A stretch of DNA of 64,000 nt from Microbacterium sp. VKM Ac-2923 (GCF_022815605.1 NZ_JALGRP010000001.1:343715-407714), one strand, 5' to 3'; shown: positions 29,654 to 39,307, counted from the first letter of the stretch. Numbers and translations are program-made. Notes: generated by a model from the letters alone, not told the origin.

Positions 29654-30052
29654 ATGACGATGACAGACCCGGTCGCAGACATGCTGACCCGTCTGCGCAA
29701 CGCGAACTCGGCGCACCACGACTCCGTGTCGATGCCGAGCTCGAAGCTCAAGACCAACATCGCCGCCATCCTCAAGCAAGAGGGTTACATCGCCGAGTGG
29801 AACGTCGAAGACGCCCGCGTCGGCCAGATCCTCAACATGACGCTGAAGTACGGCCCGAACCGCGAGCGGTCGATCGCCGGCATCAAGCGCGTCTCCAAGC
29901 CCGGCCTCCGCGTGTACGCGAAGTCGACCGAGGTTCCCACGGTTCTCGGCGGGCTCGGCGTCGCCATCCTGTCCACCTCCTCCGGTCTTCTCACCGACCG
30001 TCAGGCCGAGCAGAAGGGCGTCGGCGGGGAAGTCCTCGCCTACGTGTGGTGA
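29654..30052 (+). CDS. rpsH: 30S ribosomal protein S8
   Basis: 132 residues ([20 protein letters not shown]), with the conserved end [20 protein letters not shown]. The ATG follows GAAAGAAAG. S8 binds the central domain of 16S rRNA and in E. coli autoregulates the spc operon. rplF starts 6 bases later. Confidence 0.98.
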   Translation: MTMTDPVADMLTRLRNANSAHHDSVSMPSSKLKTNIAAILKQEGYIAEWNVEDARVGQILNMTLKYGPNRERSIAGIKRVSKPGLRVYAKSTEVPTVLGGLGVAILSTSSGLLTDRQAEQKGVGGEVLAYVW

Positions 30053-30058
30053 TCTGAC

Positions 30059-30595
30059 ATGTCGCGTATTGGACGTCTTCCCATCGACATCCCCGCCGGC
30101 GTCACCGTTTCGGTGAACGGCCGGGAGGTCTCCGTCAAGGGCCCCAAGGGCGAGCTCGAGCTCACCATCGCACGGCCCCTCGAGGTGTCGGTCGAGGAGA
30201 ACCAGGTTCTCGTCACCCGCCCCGACGACGAGCGCGAGTCGCGGTCGCTCCACGGCCTGACCCGCACGCTCATCAACAACAACATCATCGGTGTCACCCA
30301 GGGGTACACCAAGGGCCTCGAGGTCGTGGGCACGGGTTACCGTGTCGCCCAGAAGGGCAGCGCGATCGAGTTCGCCCTCGGCTTCTCGCACCCCGTCCTG
30401 ATCGACCCGCCCGCGGGCATCACCCTCACGGTCGAAGGCAACAACAAGGTGACCGTGAGCGGCATCGACAAGCAGGCCGTCGGCGAGGCCGCAGCCAACA
30501 TCCGCAAGATCCGCAAGCCCGAGCCCTACAAGGGCAAGGGTGTGCGGTACGCGGGCGAGGTCGTCCGCCGCAAGGCCGGAAAGAGTGGTAAGTGA
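30059..30595 (+). CDS. rplF: 50S ribosomal protein L6
   Basis: 178 residues ([20 protein letters not shown]), with the C-terminal [22 protein letters not shown] signature. L6 lies near the sarcin-ricin loop. rplR begins 2 bases after its stop. Confidence 0.98.
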   Translation: MSRIGRLPIDIPAGVTVSVNGREVSVKGPKGELELTIARPLEVSVEENQVLVTRPDDERESRSLHGLTRTLINNNIIGVTQGYTKGLEVVGTGYRVAQKGSAIEFALGFSHPVLIDPPAGITLTVEGNNKVTVSGIDKQAVGEAAANIRKIRKPEPYKGKGVRYAGEVVRRKAGKSGK

Positions 30596-30597
30596 CC

Positions 30598-30957
30598 ATG
30601 GCTGTCAAGACAAAGTCCGTCGCTCGTGCTCGTCGCCACGCGCGTCTTCGCAAGAAGGTCGTCGGCACCGAGCTGCGTCCCCGTCTCGTCGTGACGCGCT
30701 CCGCGCGCCACGTCTTCGTCCAGGTCGTGGACGACAGCAAGGGCCACACCGTGGCCTCCGCTTCCACCCTCGAGACCGACCTGCGCGGCTTCGACGGTGA
30801 CAAGACCGCCAAGGCTCGCAAGGTCGGCGAGCTCGTCGCCGAGCGGGCTAAGGCCGTGGGCGTCTCCGACGTCGTGTTCGACCGTGGCGGTAACCGCTAC
30901 GCCGGCCGCGTCGCCGCGATCGCCGACGGAGCTCGCGAAGGAGGGCTGAACCTGTGA
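30598..30957 (+). CDS. rplR: 50S ribosomal protein L18
   Basis: 119 residues ([20 protein letters not shown]). The ATG at 30598 is preferred over the GTG at 30592, which overlaps the rplF stop. L18 binds 5S rRNA with L5. The end, [25 protein letters not shown], is typical. Its stop overlaps rpsE (GTGA). Confidence 0.97.
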   Translation: MAVKTKSVARARRHARLRKKVVGTELRPRLVVTRSARHVFVQVVDDSKGHTVASASTLETDLRGFDGDKTAKARKVGELVAERAKAVGVSDVVFDRGGNRYAGRVAAIADGAREGGLNL

Positions 30958-31634
30958 GTGACAACAAGGAGACCGAAGTGACCGAGCAGACTGCCCCGGC
31001 TGAGGGTGCGGCTGCCGCTCAGGCCCCCGCCGAGCGTGAGCGCGAGCCGCGTCGCGGTGGTCGCGAGCGCAACACCAACCAGCGCGACCGTGGTTCGCGC
31101 GATCGCAACGAGAGCCAGTTCCTCGAGCGCGTCGTGACCATCAACCGCGTGTCGAAGGTCGTCAAGGGTGGTCGTCGCTTCAGCTTCACCGCGCTCGTCG
31201 TCGTCGGTGACGGCAACGGTGTGGTGGGTGTCGGCTACGGCAAGGCGCGCGAAGTTCCCCTCGCCATCTCGAAGGGTGTCGAAGAGGCCAAGCGCAACTT
31301 CTTCCGCGTTCCCCGCTCGGGCTCGACCATCCCGCACCCCGTTCAGGGTGAGGCTGCCGCCGGCGTGGTGCTCCTGCGCCCCGCCGCCGCCGGTACCGGT
31401 GTCATCGCCGGTGGTCCCGTCCGCGCCGTGCTCGAGTGCGCCGGAATCCACGACGTGCTGTCGAAGTCGCTCGGTTCGTCGAACACGATCAACATCGTGC
31501 ACGCGACCGTCGAGGCGCTGAAGTCGCTCGAAGAGCCCCGCGCCGTGGCAGCTCGCCGCGGCCTGGAGTTCGACCAGGTTGCTCCGGCCCGCCTCGTGCG
31601 CGCCGAGGCCGCCGCTCAGAAGGTAGGTGCCTGA
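30954..31634 (+). CDS. rpsE: 30S ribosomal protein S5 with N-terminal extension
   Basis: 226 residues from a GTG overlapping the rplR stop. The first 50 residues are a Glu/Arg-rich extension; the S5 core starts near [22 protein letters not shown]. The loop around [19 protein letters not shown], where spectinomycin-resistance changes occur in other bacteria, looks standard. S5 shapes the mRNA entry and decoding fidelity. Its stop overlaps rpmD. Confidence 0.97.
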   Translation: MSDNKETEVTEQTAPAEGAAAAQAPAEREREPRRGGRERNTNQRDRGSRDRNESQFLERVVTINRVSKVVKGGRRFSFTALVVVGDGNGVVGVGYGKAREVPLAISKGVEEAKRNFFRVPRSGSTIPHPVQGEAAAGVVLLRPAAAGTGVIAGGPVRAVLECAGIHDVLSKSLGSSNTINIVHATVEALKSLEEPRAVAARRGLEFDQVAPARLVRAEAAAQKVGA

Positions 31635-31819
31635 TGGCCGAGCGTCTGAAGGTCACGCAGATCAAGTCCAAGGTGAGCGAGAAGCAGAACCAGCGTGACA
31701 CGCTGCGTTCGCTGGGTCTCAAGCGGATCGGCGACTCCGTCGTCCGTCCGGACGACGCGCAGACGCGCGGCTACGTCAAGACCGTCGCCCACCTCGTCAA
31801 GGTTGAGGAGATCGACTAA
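31634..31819 (+). CDS. rpmD: 50S ribosomal protein L30
   Basis: 61 residues ([20 protein letters not shown]), standard for the short bacterial L30. Conserved [18 protein letters not shown] is present. The start overlaps the rpsE stop and the stop overlaps rplO (TAATG). Confidence 0.97.
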   Translation: MAERLKVTQIKSKVSEKQNQRDTLRSLGLKRIGDSVVRPDDAQTRGYVKTVAHLVKVEEID

Positions 31820-32352
31820 TGGCTGCCAAGAAGGACGAGACCGTCACGGTCGACGCCCCGAAGAAGGCATCGGCTAGAAAGACGGCCGAGAAGAAGGAAG
31901 CCCCCGCGGCGCGCCCCGGCGTGCTGAAGGTCCACCACCTGCGTCCCGTGCCGGGTGCCCGCACCGCCAAGACCCGCGTGGGTCGCGGTGAGGGCTCCAA
32001 GGGTAAGACGTCGGGTCGCGGTACCAAGGGAACCAAGGCCCGTTACCAGGTCAAGGTCGGCTTCGAGGGTGGGCAGATGCCCCTGCACATGCGCACCCCG
32101 AAGCTCCGTGGCTTCAAGAACCCGTTCCGCGTCGAGTACCAGGTCGTGAACCTGGACAAGCTCGGCGAGCTCTACCCGCAGGGTGGCGACGTGACCGTCG
32201 CCGACCTCGTGTCCAAGGGCGCTGTCCGCAAGAACGAGAAGGTCAAGGTGCTCGGCACCGGCGACATCTCGGTCGCGCTGACCGTCTCCGTCGACAAGGT
32301 CTCCGGCTCCGCTGAGCAGAAGATCGTCGCCGCTGGCGGCACCGTCAACTGA
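31819..32352 (+). CDS. rplO: 50S ribosomal protein L15 with Lys/Ala-rich N-terminus
   Basis: 177 residues. The first 33 ([20 protein letters not shown]...) form a Lys/Ala-rich extension; the L15 core starts at [20 protein letters not shown] with the glycine-rich RNA-binding [17 protein letters not shown] stretch. L15 is a late 50S assembly protein. Last gene of the spc block; a strong terminator follows. Confidence 0.97.
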   Translation: MAAKKDETVTVDAPKKASARKTAEKKEAPAARPGVLKVHHLRPVPGARTAKTRVGRGEGSKGKTSGRGTKGTKARYQVKVGFEGGQMPLHMRTPKLRGFKNPFRVEYQVVNLDKLGELYPQGGDVTVADLVSKGAVRKNEKVKVLGTGDISVALTVSVDKVSGSAEQKIVAAGGTVN

Positions 32353-32366
32353 CGACCGACCCGGAG

Positions 32367-32396
32367 GGGGCCGGCGGCCTTACGGCCGTCGGCCCC
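32367..32396 (+). terminator. Rho-independent terminator after rplO
   Basis: GGGGCCGGCGGCC (32367-32379), loop TTAC, GGCCGTCGGCCCC (32384-32396): a 13-bp stem with one G-U pair, followed by TTCTGCGTT. It separates the ribosomal operon from secY. TAGGCT at 32405-32410, directly after it, is a possible -10 for secY. Confidence 0.8.
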
Positions 32397-32461
32397 TTCT
32401 GCGTTAGGCTGATTTGGTGTGCGCGTTGCCGCGCTCCGAGATCGTTCTGGAGGAATCTCCC

Positions 32462-33784
32462 TTGTTCAGCGCCATCGCGCGGGTTTTCCGCACGCCCGAC
32501 CTGAGGCGGAAGATCGCCTTCACGCTGGGCATCATCGCCATCTACCGGCTGGGTGCCCACGTGCCGACGCCCTTCGTCGACTTCCCCAACGTTCAGCAGT
32601 GTCTGAACCAGTCGGGGGGGACCGAGGGTCTGCTGTCCCTGGTCAACCTGTTCTCCGGTGGCGCCCTGCTGCAGCTGTCGATCTTCGCCCTCGGCGTCAT
32701 GCCGTACATCACGGCGACGATCATCGTGCAGCTGTTGCGCGTGGTCATCCCGCACTTCGAAACCCTCTACAAAGAGGGCCAGGCGGGTCAGGCCAAGCTC
32801 ACGCAGTACACCCGCTATCTCACGATCGCGCTCGCCCTCCTGCAATCGACCACCCTGGTCACCGTCGCGCGATCGGGCCAGCTTTTCGGCTCCGCCGGCG
32901 TTCCTGAGTGCCAGCAGCTGCTCACCAACGACATCTGGTGGGCGCAGCTGCTCATGATCATCACGATGACCGCCGGCACCGGCCTGGTCATGTGGTTCGC
33001 CGAGCTCGTGACCGAGCGCGGTGTGGGCAACGGCATGTCCATCCTCATCTTCACCTCGATCGCCGCCACCTTCCCCGGGGCCATGCTGTCGATCCTGAAC
33101 GCCCGCGGCGTGGAGGTCTTCCTGCTCGTGCTGGCCGTCAGCATCGTGATCGTCGCGCTGGTCGTCTTCGTCGAGCAATCCCAGCGGCGGATTCCGGTGC
33201 AGTACGCCAAGCGCATGGTGGGGCGGCGCACGTACGGCGGAACGAACACCTACATCCCCATCAAGGTCAACATGGCCGGTGTCGTTCCCGTCATCTTCGC
33301 CTCGTCGCTGCTGTACATCCCCGCGCTCATCGCGCAGTTCAACCAGCCGCAGCCGGGGCAGGAGCCTGCGCCGTGGGTCACGTGGATCTCGCAGTACCTC
33401 ACGCGCGGAGACCACCCGCTGTACATGCTGGTCTACTTCCTCCTCATCATCGGGTTCGCGTACTTCTATGTCGCGATCACGTTCAACCCGGTCGACGTCG
33501 CGGACAACATGAAAAAGTACGGGGGCTTCATCCCGGGCATCCGCGCCGGTCGCCCGACGGCCGAGTACCTCGACTACGTGCTCACGCGAATCACGCTGCC
33601 CGGGTCCATCTACCTCGGTCTCATCGCCCTGCTGCCGCTCGTGGCGCTGGCCACGGTAGGGGCGAATCAGAACTTCCCGTTCGGCGGAGCCTCGATCCTC
33701 ATCATCGTGGGCGTCGGTCTCGAGACCGTAAAGCAGATCGATGCGCAGCTTCAGCAGCGCCACTACGAGGGGCTTCTCCGATGA
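32462..33784 (+). CDS. secY: Sec translocon subunit SecY
   Basis: 440 residues from TTG at 32462 (MFSAIARVFRTPDLRRKIAF), chosen because GGAGGA (32449-32454) sits seven bases upstream and the length then equals the family norm; the frame is open upstream without such a site. SecY forms the protein-conducting channel of the membrane. About ten transmembrane helices are visible, with the conserved cytosolic loop SQRRIPVQYAKRMVG. The stop overlaps adk (ATGA), and it has its own likely promoter after the rplO terminator. Confidence 0.97.
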   Translation: MFSAIARVFRTPDLRRKIAFTLGIIAIYRLGAHVPTPFVDFPNVQQCLNQSGGTEGLLSLVNLFSGGALLQLSIFALGVMPYITATIIVQLLRVVIPHFETLYKEGQAGQAKLTQYTRYLTIALALLQSTTLVTVARSGQLFGSAGVPECQQLLTNDIWWAQLLMIITMTAGTGLVMWFAELVTERGVGNGMSILIFTSIAATFPGAMLSILNARGVEVFLLVLAVSIVIVALVVFVEQSQRRIPVQYAKRMVGRRTYGGTNTYIPIKVNMAGVVPVIFASSLLYIPALIAQFNQPQPGQEPAPWVTWISQYLTRGDHPLYMLVYFLLIIGFAYFYVAITFNPVDVADNMKKYGGFIPGIRAGRPTAEYLDYVLTRITLPGSIYLGLIALLPLVALATVGANQNFPFGGASILIIVGVGLETVKQIDAQLQQRHYEGLLR

Positions 33785-34377
33785 GCGCTCGTCTTCTCAT
33801 CGTGGGTCCGCAGGGCTCAGGCAAGGGAACGCAGGGCGTTCGCGTCGGAGAGGCGCTCGGTGTCCCGGTCGTCTCGACAGGCGACGTCTTCCGCGCGAAT
33901 GTCGCAGAGCAGACCGAGCTGGGCCAGCAGGTGAAAGCGATCATCGACGGGGGAGACCTCGTCCCCGACGAGCTCACCAGTGCGGTCGTCCGCGACCGTT
34001 TGTCGCAGGCAGACGCCGCAGAGGGTTTCCTTCTCGACGGCTATCCGCGCAACCTCGCCCAGGTCATGCACCTCGATGAGTTCCTCGAGGGCCGCGACGA
34101 GTCGCTCGACGCCGTGATCGCCCTGATCGTGCCGCGAGAAGAATCGCTGTCGCGACTGACGGCTCGTGCGTCCGAGCAGGGGCGTGCGGACGACACCGAG
34201 GAGGCGATCGCCACGCGCCTGGGCATCTACGAGCGGGAGACCGCTCCGATCCTCGACGTCTATGGCACGCGCGGGGTCGTCGACGAGATCGATGGTGTCG
34301 GCAGCCTCGACGAGGTCACGGCGCGCATCTTCGCGGCGCTCGAAGCGCGCGGTCTCCTCGCGTCGCCGGCTGCGTGA
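33781..34377 (+). CDS. adk: Adenylate kinase
   Basis: 198 residues. P-loop GPQGSGKGTQ at about 8-17; the NMP-binding segment STGDVFRANV, and the LDGYPRNLAQ motif are all present. The lid is short and lacks the four-Cys zinc form. It catalyses ATP + AMP to two ADP. The start overlaps secY by four bases; map begins 1 base after its stop, giving the classical secY-adk-map order. Confidence 0.97.
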   Translation: MSARLLIVGPQGSGKGTQGVRVGEALGVPVVSTGDVFRANVAEQTELGQQVKAIIDGGDLVPDELTSAVVRDRLSQADAAEGFLLDGYPRNLAQVMHLDEFLEGRDESLDAVIALIVPREESLSRLTARASEQGRADDTEEAIATRLGIYERETAPILDVYGTRGVVDEIDGVGSLDEVTARIFAALEARGLLASPAA

Positions 34378-34378
34378 C

Positions 34379-35218
34379 GTGGGTTTCCGTTCCTCCATCT
34401 ACAAGAAGCCGGCGCAGCTGCGGTCCATGATCGAGCCCGGCCTCATCACGGCCGACGCCTTGAACGCCGTCCGCGCGCTCATCGCACCGGGGATCACGAC
34501 CCTCGAGCTGGACGCGGCGGCATCCGCGCTCATCACCTCGCGGGGGGCGGTATCCAACTTCCAGATGGTGCGGGGCTACCGCCACACGATCTGCGCCTCG
34601 GTCAACGAGCAGGTGGTGCACGGCATCCCGAATGATCGCCCGCTGCGGGCCGGAGACATCCTCTCCGTGGATGCGGGTGCCGAGCTCCGCGGGTGGAACG
34701 GTGATTCGGCGTTCACCGTGGTAGTTCCGGGCGACGCCCCGGAGGAGATCGTGGCGCCGCGTCGACGCCTTTCGGAGGTGACCGAGGGTTCGCTGTGGGC
34801 GGGCATCGCCGCGCTGAGCCGAGCCTCGCATTTGGGTGAGGTCGGGGCGGCCATCGAGCAGTACATCGAGGCCCACGCGCCCGCCGGCGGATACGGCATT
34901 CTTCGTGATTACGTCGGACACGGCATCGGCCGGAAGATGCACGAGTCGCCGAGTATCTTCAACTACGCCGTGCCCGAGCGAGGGGCTGAGGTGCGTCCCG
35001 GACTCGCGGTGGCCATCGAACCCATGGTCGTTATCGGCGACCAGGAGACGTTCGTCGAAGACGACGGGTGGACCGTGTCGACGCTCGACGGCACCGCCGG
35101 CTCTCACTGGGAACATAGCGTCGCCGTGCATGATGGAGGCATCTGGGTCCTCACCGCGCACGACGGCGGTGCCGAGAAACTGGCGCCGTTCGGAGTGGTG
35201 CCGAAGGAGATCGACTGA
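34379..35218 (+). CDS. map: Type I methionine aminopeptidase
   Basis: 279 residues from GTG at 34379 (MGFRSSIYKKPAQLRSMIEP), one base after the adk stop. The metal ligands are in SVDAGAELRGWNGDSAFT (two Asp), GHGIGRKMHE (His), AIEPM (Glu) and HWEHSVAV (Glu). It removes the initiator Met from new proteins, working at the ribosome. The stop overlaps the next gene by one base (TGATG). Confidence 0.96.
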   Translation: MGFRSSIYKKPAQLRSMIEPGLITADALNAVRALIAPGITTLELDAAASALITSRGAVSNFQMVRGYRHTICASVNEQVVHGIPNDRPLRAGDILSVDAGAELRGWNGDSAFTVVVPGDAPEEIVAPRRRLSEVTEGSLWAGIAALSRASHLGEVGAAIEQYIEAHAPAGGYGILRDYVGHGIGRKMHESPSIFNYAVPERGAEVRPGLAVAIEPMVVIGDQETFVEDDGWTVSTLDGTAGSHWEHSVAVHDGGIWVLTAHDGGAEKLAPFGVVPKEID

Positions 35219-35925
35219 TGATGATGGCCGCCGCCGCGCGCAAGTCCACCAACTGGTTCGCGATCGGCGTGACGGCTGCCGCGCTGGTGATCGTGCTCAT
35301 CGTCGGCGGCGTCGTCTGGTTCGCCAACAGCCAGGCCTCCTCGCCCGGCACTCTGCCGGAGTCCTCCGCCGTCAACACCGAGACGGGGGCGATCGCGGTC
35401 GGCACGGGCGAGAAGACGGTCGACACGTATGTCGACTTCATGTGTCCGATCTGCAACCAGTTCGAGCAGAGCTACGGACCGACGCTCGATGAGCTCGTGC
35501 AGAGCGGCGAGATCACCCTCAACATCCACCCCATCTCGATCCTCGACCGACAGTCCCAGGGCACCGAGTACTCCACGAGATCCGCCGCGGCCGCGTACTG
35601 CGTCGCCGTCGATGACCCTGCCAACGTGCAGGCGTTCGTCAAGGCGCTCTACGCTCAGCAGCCCTCGGAGGGCACCGCCGGTCTCGACGACGTCACGTTG
35701 GCCTCGATCGCGACCTCGGCGGGGGCTTCGGATGCCGTGTCATCCTGCATCAGTGACGGGACGTACACGAGATTCGTCACGGCGATGACGCAGAAGACCC
35801 CCTTGCAGCCCAACGCGAGCGGGATCGCCACACCGACGATCGCGGTCGACGGCACCGTGTTGCAGAACCAGACCGACCTCTCCGGAGATCCGACGAAGGA
35901 CATCGTCGAGCGTCTCAACGGTTGA
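35218..35925 (+). CDS. Membrane-anchored DsbA-like thioredoxin-fold protein
   Basis: 235 residues. Three consecutive ATGs (35218, 35221, 35224) could start it; 35218 overlaps the map stop. One N-terminal transmembrane helix (about 13-36) points the rest outside. The thioredoxin-like domain has the redox motif C-P-I-C (Cys76 and Cys79) and a cis-proline loop (ATPTIAVDG), as in DsbA/Thioredoxin_4 proteins of actinobacteria. Extra cysteines at YCVAV and SSCIS suggest an internal disulfide. It would form or exchange disulfides in secreted proteins. Its place inside the secY-infA block, right after the translocon genes, fits work on exported chains. Confidence 0.88.
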   Translation: MMMAAAARKSTNWFAIGVTAAALVIVLIVGGVVWFANSQASSPGTLPESSAVNTETGAIAVGTGEKTVDTYVDFMCPICNQFEQSYGPTLDELVQSGEITLNIHPISILDRQSQGTEYSTRSAAAAYCVAVDDPANVQAFVKALYAQQPSEGTAGLDDVTLASIATSAGASDAVSSCISDGTYTRFVTAMTQKTPLQPNASGIATPTIAVDGTVLQNQTDLSGDPTKDIVERLNG

Positions 35926-35941
35926 CGACCCGCCCGGCGAG

Positions 35942-35970
35942 TTGCCGGACCCACCGATACCACGTATGCT
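35942..35970 (+). promoter_or_regulatory. infA promoter (TTGCCG-17-TATGCT)
   Basis: TTGCCG at 35942-35947 and TATGCT at 35965-35970, spacer 17. Predicted start about 35977, giving a 90-base leader before infA. The same -35 hexamer is used by the str promoter at 17351. Confidence 0.7.
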
Positions 35971-36066
35971 TGATCTTTGGTGCGTTGCGCCTTCCTTGGC
36001 GTGTCGAGGCACCGAATCCCCATCCACCGCAGACCGGCCGGTCTGCAATTGAGCGTGAGCGAGTTT

Positions 36067-36288
36067 ATGGCGAAGAAAGACGGTGTCATCGAGATCGAGG
36101 GCACGGTGTCCGAGGCACTGCCCAACGCGATGTTCCGTGTCGAACTGACCAACGGTCACAAGGTGCTTGCCACCATCTCGGGCAAGATGCGACAGAACTA
36201 CATCCGCATCATCCCCGAGGACCGGGTCGTCGTCGAACTGAGCCCGTACGACCTCACCCGCGGTCGTATCGTCTACCGCTACCGCTGA
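36067..36288 (+). CDS. infA: Translation initiation factor IF-1
   Basis: 73 residues ([20 protein letters not shown]), standard length, one S1-like OB fold ending [14 protein letters not shown]-1 blocks the A site during initiation. Own promoter at 35942-35970. rpmJ follows after 58 bases. Confidence 0.97.
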   Translation: MAKKDGVIEIEGTVSEALPNAMFRVELTNGHKVLATISGKMRQNYIRIIPEDRVVVELSPYDLTRGRIVYRYR

Positions 36289-36346
36289 GTCCGGCCGAGA
36301 AGTAACGAGCCGCACCGCGGCTCGAAGACAGCGAAACAGGAACATC

Positions 36347-36463
36347 ATGAAGGTCAATCCCTCCGTCAAGCCCATCTGCGATCACTGCAAGGTGATCCGC
36401 CGCCACGGGCGCGTGATGGTGATCTGCAAGAGCAACCCGCGTCACAAGCAGCGCCAGGGCTGA
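36347..36463 (+). CDS. rpmJ: 50S ribosomal protein L36
   Basis: 38 residues ([20 protein letters not shown]). The zinc ribbon is complete: C-x2-C, then Cys and His further on in [14 protein letters not shown]. This is the zinc-binding (C+) form of L36. ACAGGAAC precedes the ATG. It lies in the standard place between infA and rpsM. Confidence 0.96.
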   Translation: MKVNPSVKPICDHCKVIRRHGRVMVICKSNPRHKQRQG

Positions 36464-36630
36464 GCTTTCCGTCGTTCGACCCCTCTTCCAACTGAATACA
36501 CACCGGCAGGATCAGATCCGCCATCCGGACGCGCCGACAAGCTCGACGACCGGATGACGGGGACACCTCGGGGCGGAGGCCCGAGCACCGATCCTGCTCC
36601 ACACCTCCACGACACTCTGAGGAGAGCCGC

Positions 36631-37005
36631 ATGGCACGTCTCGCCGGCGTCGACATCCCGCGCGACAAGCGCGTGGTGATCGCACTTACTTACATCTACG
36701 GCGTGGGTCGCACCCGCTCCGTCGAGATCCTGACCGCAACGGACATCAGTCACGACATCCGCGTCAAGGACCTCACCGACGACCAGTTGGTCGCTCTCCG
36801 CGACCACATCGAAGGCACCTACAAGGTAGAGGGCGACCTCCGCCGCGAGGTCGCCGCCGACATCCGCCGCAAGGTCGAGATCGGCTCCTACGAGGGCATC
36901 CGCCACCGTCGCGGCCTCCCGGTGCGCGGTCAGCGCACGAAGACGAACGCTCGCACCCGCAAGGGTCCCAAGCGCACCGTCGCCGGCAAGAAGAAGGCGC
37001 GCTAG
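36631..37005 (+). CDS. rpsM: 30S ribosomal protein S13
   Basis: 124 residues ([20 protein letters not shown]), with the conserved [20 protein letters not shown] end. The ATG follows CTGAGGAGAG. S13 contacts the P-site tRNA and S19. The 167 bases before it hold no gene; a hairpin with CATCCGG/CCGGATG arms (36522-36556) lies in the leader. Confidence 0.98.
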   Translation: MARLAGVDIPRDKRVVIALTYIYGVGRTRSVEILTATDISHDIRVKDLTDDQLVALRDHIEGTYKVEGDLRREVAADIRRKVEIGSYEGIRHRRGLPVRGQRTKTNARTRKGPKRTVAGKKKAR

Positions 37006-37039
37006 GCCTCCGCCGGCGCAGGATTCAGGAGAACCGCAC

Positions 37040-37438
37040 ATGGCACAGGCCAAGTCCGCCGCGCGCAAGCCGCGCCGCAAGGAGAAGAAGAACATCGCCG
37101 TGGGTCAGGCCCACATCAAGTCGACGTTCAACAACACCATCGTTTCGATCACCGATCCCTCGGGTGCCGTCATCAGCTGGGCGTCGTCCGGCGGTGTCGG
37201 GTTCAAGGGCTCGCGCAAGTCGACGCCGTACGCCGCCGGCATGGCCGCCGAGTCGGCCGCCCGCCAGGCCCAGGAGCACGGTGTCAAGAAGGTCGACGTC
37301 TTCGTGAAGGGTCCGGGTTCGGGTCGCGAGACCGCGATCCGCTCGCTCACCGCCGCCGGCCTCGAGGTCGGCTCGATCCAGGACGTGACGCCCCAGGCCC
37401 ACAACGGCTGCCGTCCGCCGAAGCGCCGCCGCGTCTGA
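37040..37438 (+). CDS. rpsK: 30S ribosomal protein S11
   Basis: 132 residues ([20 protein letters not shown]), with the conserved [11 protein letters not shown] and the C-terminal [13 protein letters not shown]11 lines the platform near the E site. It follows rpsM after 34 bases. A strong hairpin follows, and rpsD, often next in other bacteria, is not here. Confidence 0.98.
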   Translation: MAQAKSAARKPRRKEKKNIAVGQAHIKSTFNNTIVSITDPSGAVISWASSGGVGFKGSRKSTPYAAGMAAESAARQAQEHGVKKVDVFVKGPGSGRETAIRSLTAAGLEVGSIQDVTPQAHNGCRPPKRRRV

Positions 37439-37447
37439 TGCGCGATC

Positions 37448-37480
37448 GTTCCCGGGGAGTGCTCGTCACTCCCCGGGAAC
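37448..37480 (+). terminator. 14-bp hairpin between rpsK and rpoA
   Basis: GTTCCCGGGGAGTG (37448-37461), loop CTCGT, CACTCCCCGGGAAC (37467-37480): a perfect 14-bp stem ten bases after rpsK. No T-tract follows. It may terminate part of the transcription and so lower or separate rpoA expression. The remaining 150 bases to rpoA hold no gene. Confidence 0.6.
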
Positions 37481-37627
37481 GCCGCCCTGACGCGCACCCA
37501 CACTTCCGGACGCCGCGGCGAGCCCACTTCGCATCACCGGGCTCCCACGCCGTCCCGCGAGTACAACTCAACACCTCACCCCATTACACGTGTCATATAG
37601 CGGGCACGTGATCGAAAGGAACACATA

Positions 37628-38617
37628 GTGCTCATCGCACAGCGTCCCACTCTGACCGAGGAGAAGATCGGGGAGTTCCGCAGCCGTTTCGTCATCGAGC
37701 CGTTGGAGCCCGGCTTCGGTTACACGATCGGCAACGCGCTGCGTCGCAGCCTCCTGTCGTCGATCCCCGGCGCGGCCGTCACGAGCATCCGCATCGACGG
37801 TGTCCTGCACGAGTTCAGCACCATCCCGGGCGTGAAGGAAGACGTCACCGAGATCATCCTGAACATCAAGCAGCTCGTCGTCTCGAGCGAGCGCGACGAG
37901 CCCATCACGGCGTACCTGCGCAAGACCGGCGCCGGTGAGGTCACCGCCGCGGACATCTCCGCGCCCGCGGGTGTCGAGGTGCACAACCCCGAGCTGGTTA
38001 TCGCCACGCTGAACGACACCGCCAAGTTCGAGCTGGAGCTGACGATCGAGCGCGGTCGCGGCTATGTCTCGGCGACGCAGAACCGCAACGAGTACGCCGA
38101 AGCCGGTCAGATCCCGATCGACTCGATCTACTCGCCCGTTCTCAAGGTCAGCTACCGCGTCGACGCCACTCGCGCCGGCGAGCGCACCGACTTCGACAAG
38201 CTGGTCCTCGACGTCGAGTCGAAGGCATCCATCGCCCCGCGCGACGCCGTCGCCTCGGCTGGACGTACCCTCACCGAGCTGTTCGGTCTCGCCCGCGAGC
38301 TGAACGTCGAGGCCGAGGGCATCGAGATCGGTCCTGCGCCGGTCGAGACAGTCCTTTCGAACGAGCTGTCGATGCCGATCGAAGACCTCGATCTGTCGGT
38401 CCGCTCGTACAACTGCCTCAAGCGCGAGGGCATCAACACCGTCTCGGAGCTGGTCGCCCTTTCGGAGACGCAGCTCATGAACATCCGCAACTTCGGTCAG
38501 AAGTCGGTCGACGAGGTGCGCGACAAGCTCACCTCCCTCGGCCTGTCGCTGAAGGATTCGGTGCCCGGCTTCGACGGCGCCCAGTTCTACAGCGGCTACG
38601 ACGAAGAAACCGTCTGA
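37628..38617 (+). CDS. rpoA: RNA polymerase alpha subunit
   Basis: 329 residues from GTG ([20 protein letters not shown]). The N-terminal dimerisation domain has [20 protein letters not shown]; the C-terminal domain (about 245-310) has [20 protein letters not shown] and the DNA-contacting helices. Length and ends are typical of actinobacteria. GAAAGGAA precedes the start. rplQ follows after 42 bases. Confidence 0.98.
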   Translation: MLIAQRPTLTEEKIGEFRSRFVIEPLEPGFGYTIGNALRRSLLSSIPGAAVTSIRIDGVLHEFSTIPGVKEDVTEIILNIKQLVVSSERDEPITAYLRKTGAGEVTAADISAPAGVEVHNPELVIATLNDTAKFELELTIERGRGYVSATQNRNEYAEAGQIPIDSIYSPVLKVSYRVDATRAGERTDFDKLVLDVESKASIAPRDAVASAGRTLTELFGLARELNVEAEGIEIGPAPVETVLSNELSMPIEDLDLSVRSYNCLKREGINTVSELVALSETQLMNIRNFGQKSVDEVRDKLTSLGLSLKDSVPGFDGAQFYSGYDEETV

Positions 38618-38659
38618 CCTCGTCGGACCCGACCGAACCTCTCACTGGAGTAACACGAC

Positions 38660-39211
38660 ATGCCCAAGCCCACGAAGGGTCCCCGCCTCGGAGGCGGCCC
38701 GGCCCACGAGCGTCTGCTTCTCGCGAACCTCGCCGCAGCGCTGTACACGCACAAGTCGATCAAGACGACCGAGACCAAGGCCAAGCGCCTGCGTCCGCTC
38801 GCCGAGCGCCTCATCACCTTCGCCAAGCGTGGCGACCTCCACGCGCGTCGTCGCGTGCTGGGCGTCATCGGCGACAAGGACGTCGTGCACACGCTCTTCA
38901 CCGAGATCGCGCCCCTGGTGGCTGAGCGCGAGGGTGGCTACACCCGCATCACCAAGGTCGGGAACCGCAAGGGTGACAACGCCCCCATGGCCGTGATCGA
39001 GCTCGTGCTCGAGCCCGTCGCCAAGAAGGCGTCGAACAAGGCCGCTGCGGCCGCAGCGGCACCGGCCGCGGAGGAGCCCGTCGCTGACGAGGCTCCCGCC
39101 GAGGAGAACACCACCGACGAGGCCGCCGACGCCGGCGCCGAGTCGCCCGAGGAGGGCGCGGCCGCGGAGGCCGCTGCCGAGGACGCCGTCGAAGGCGACA
39201 CCAAGGCCTGA
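38660..39211 (+). CDS. rplQ: 50S ribosomal protein L17 with acidic Ala-rich tail
   Basis: 183 residues against about 120 in most bacteria. Residues 1 to about 118 are a normal L17 ([20 protein letters not shown] ... [12 protein letters not shown]). The last 65 residues are almost only Ala, Glu, Asp, Pro and Thr, strongly acidic and surely disordered, which is unusual for an rRNA-binding protein though seen in related actinobacteria. The coding of the tail keeps the local codon style. Confidence 0.97.
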   Translation: MPKPTKGPRLGGGPAHERLLLANLAAALYTHKSIKTTETKAKRLRPLAERLITFAKRGDLHARRRVLGVIGDKDVVHTLFTEIAPLVAEREGGYTRITKVGNRKGDNAPMAVIELVLEPVAKKASNKAAAAAAAPAAEEPVADEAPAEENTTDEAADAGAESPEEGAAAEAAAEDAVEGDTKA

Positions 39212-39228
39212 GACCCTCTCACCTCGTA

Positions 39229-39262
39229 CGATGCCCCCACCCCGTTTCGGGTGGGGGCATCG
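39229..39262 (+). terminator. Terminator after rplQ
   Basis: CGATGCCCCCACCC (39229-39242), loop CGTTTC, GGGTGGGGGCATCG (39249-39262): a perfect 14-bp stem 17 bases after the rplQ stop, followed by TCGTCGTGTGT. It ends the rpoA-rplQ unit. Confidence 0.8.
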
Positions 39263-39307
39263 TCGTGTGTGCGGGCCGGGTCTTCGCTCCCCGCAGGCTC
39301 GGACTCG

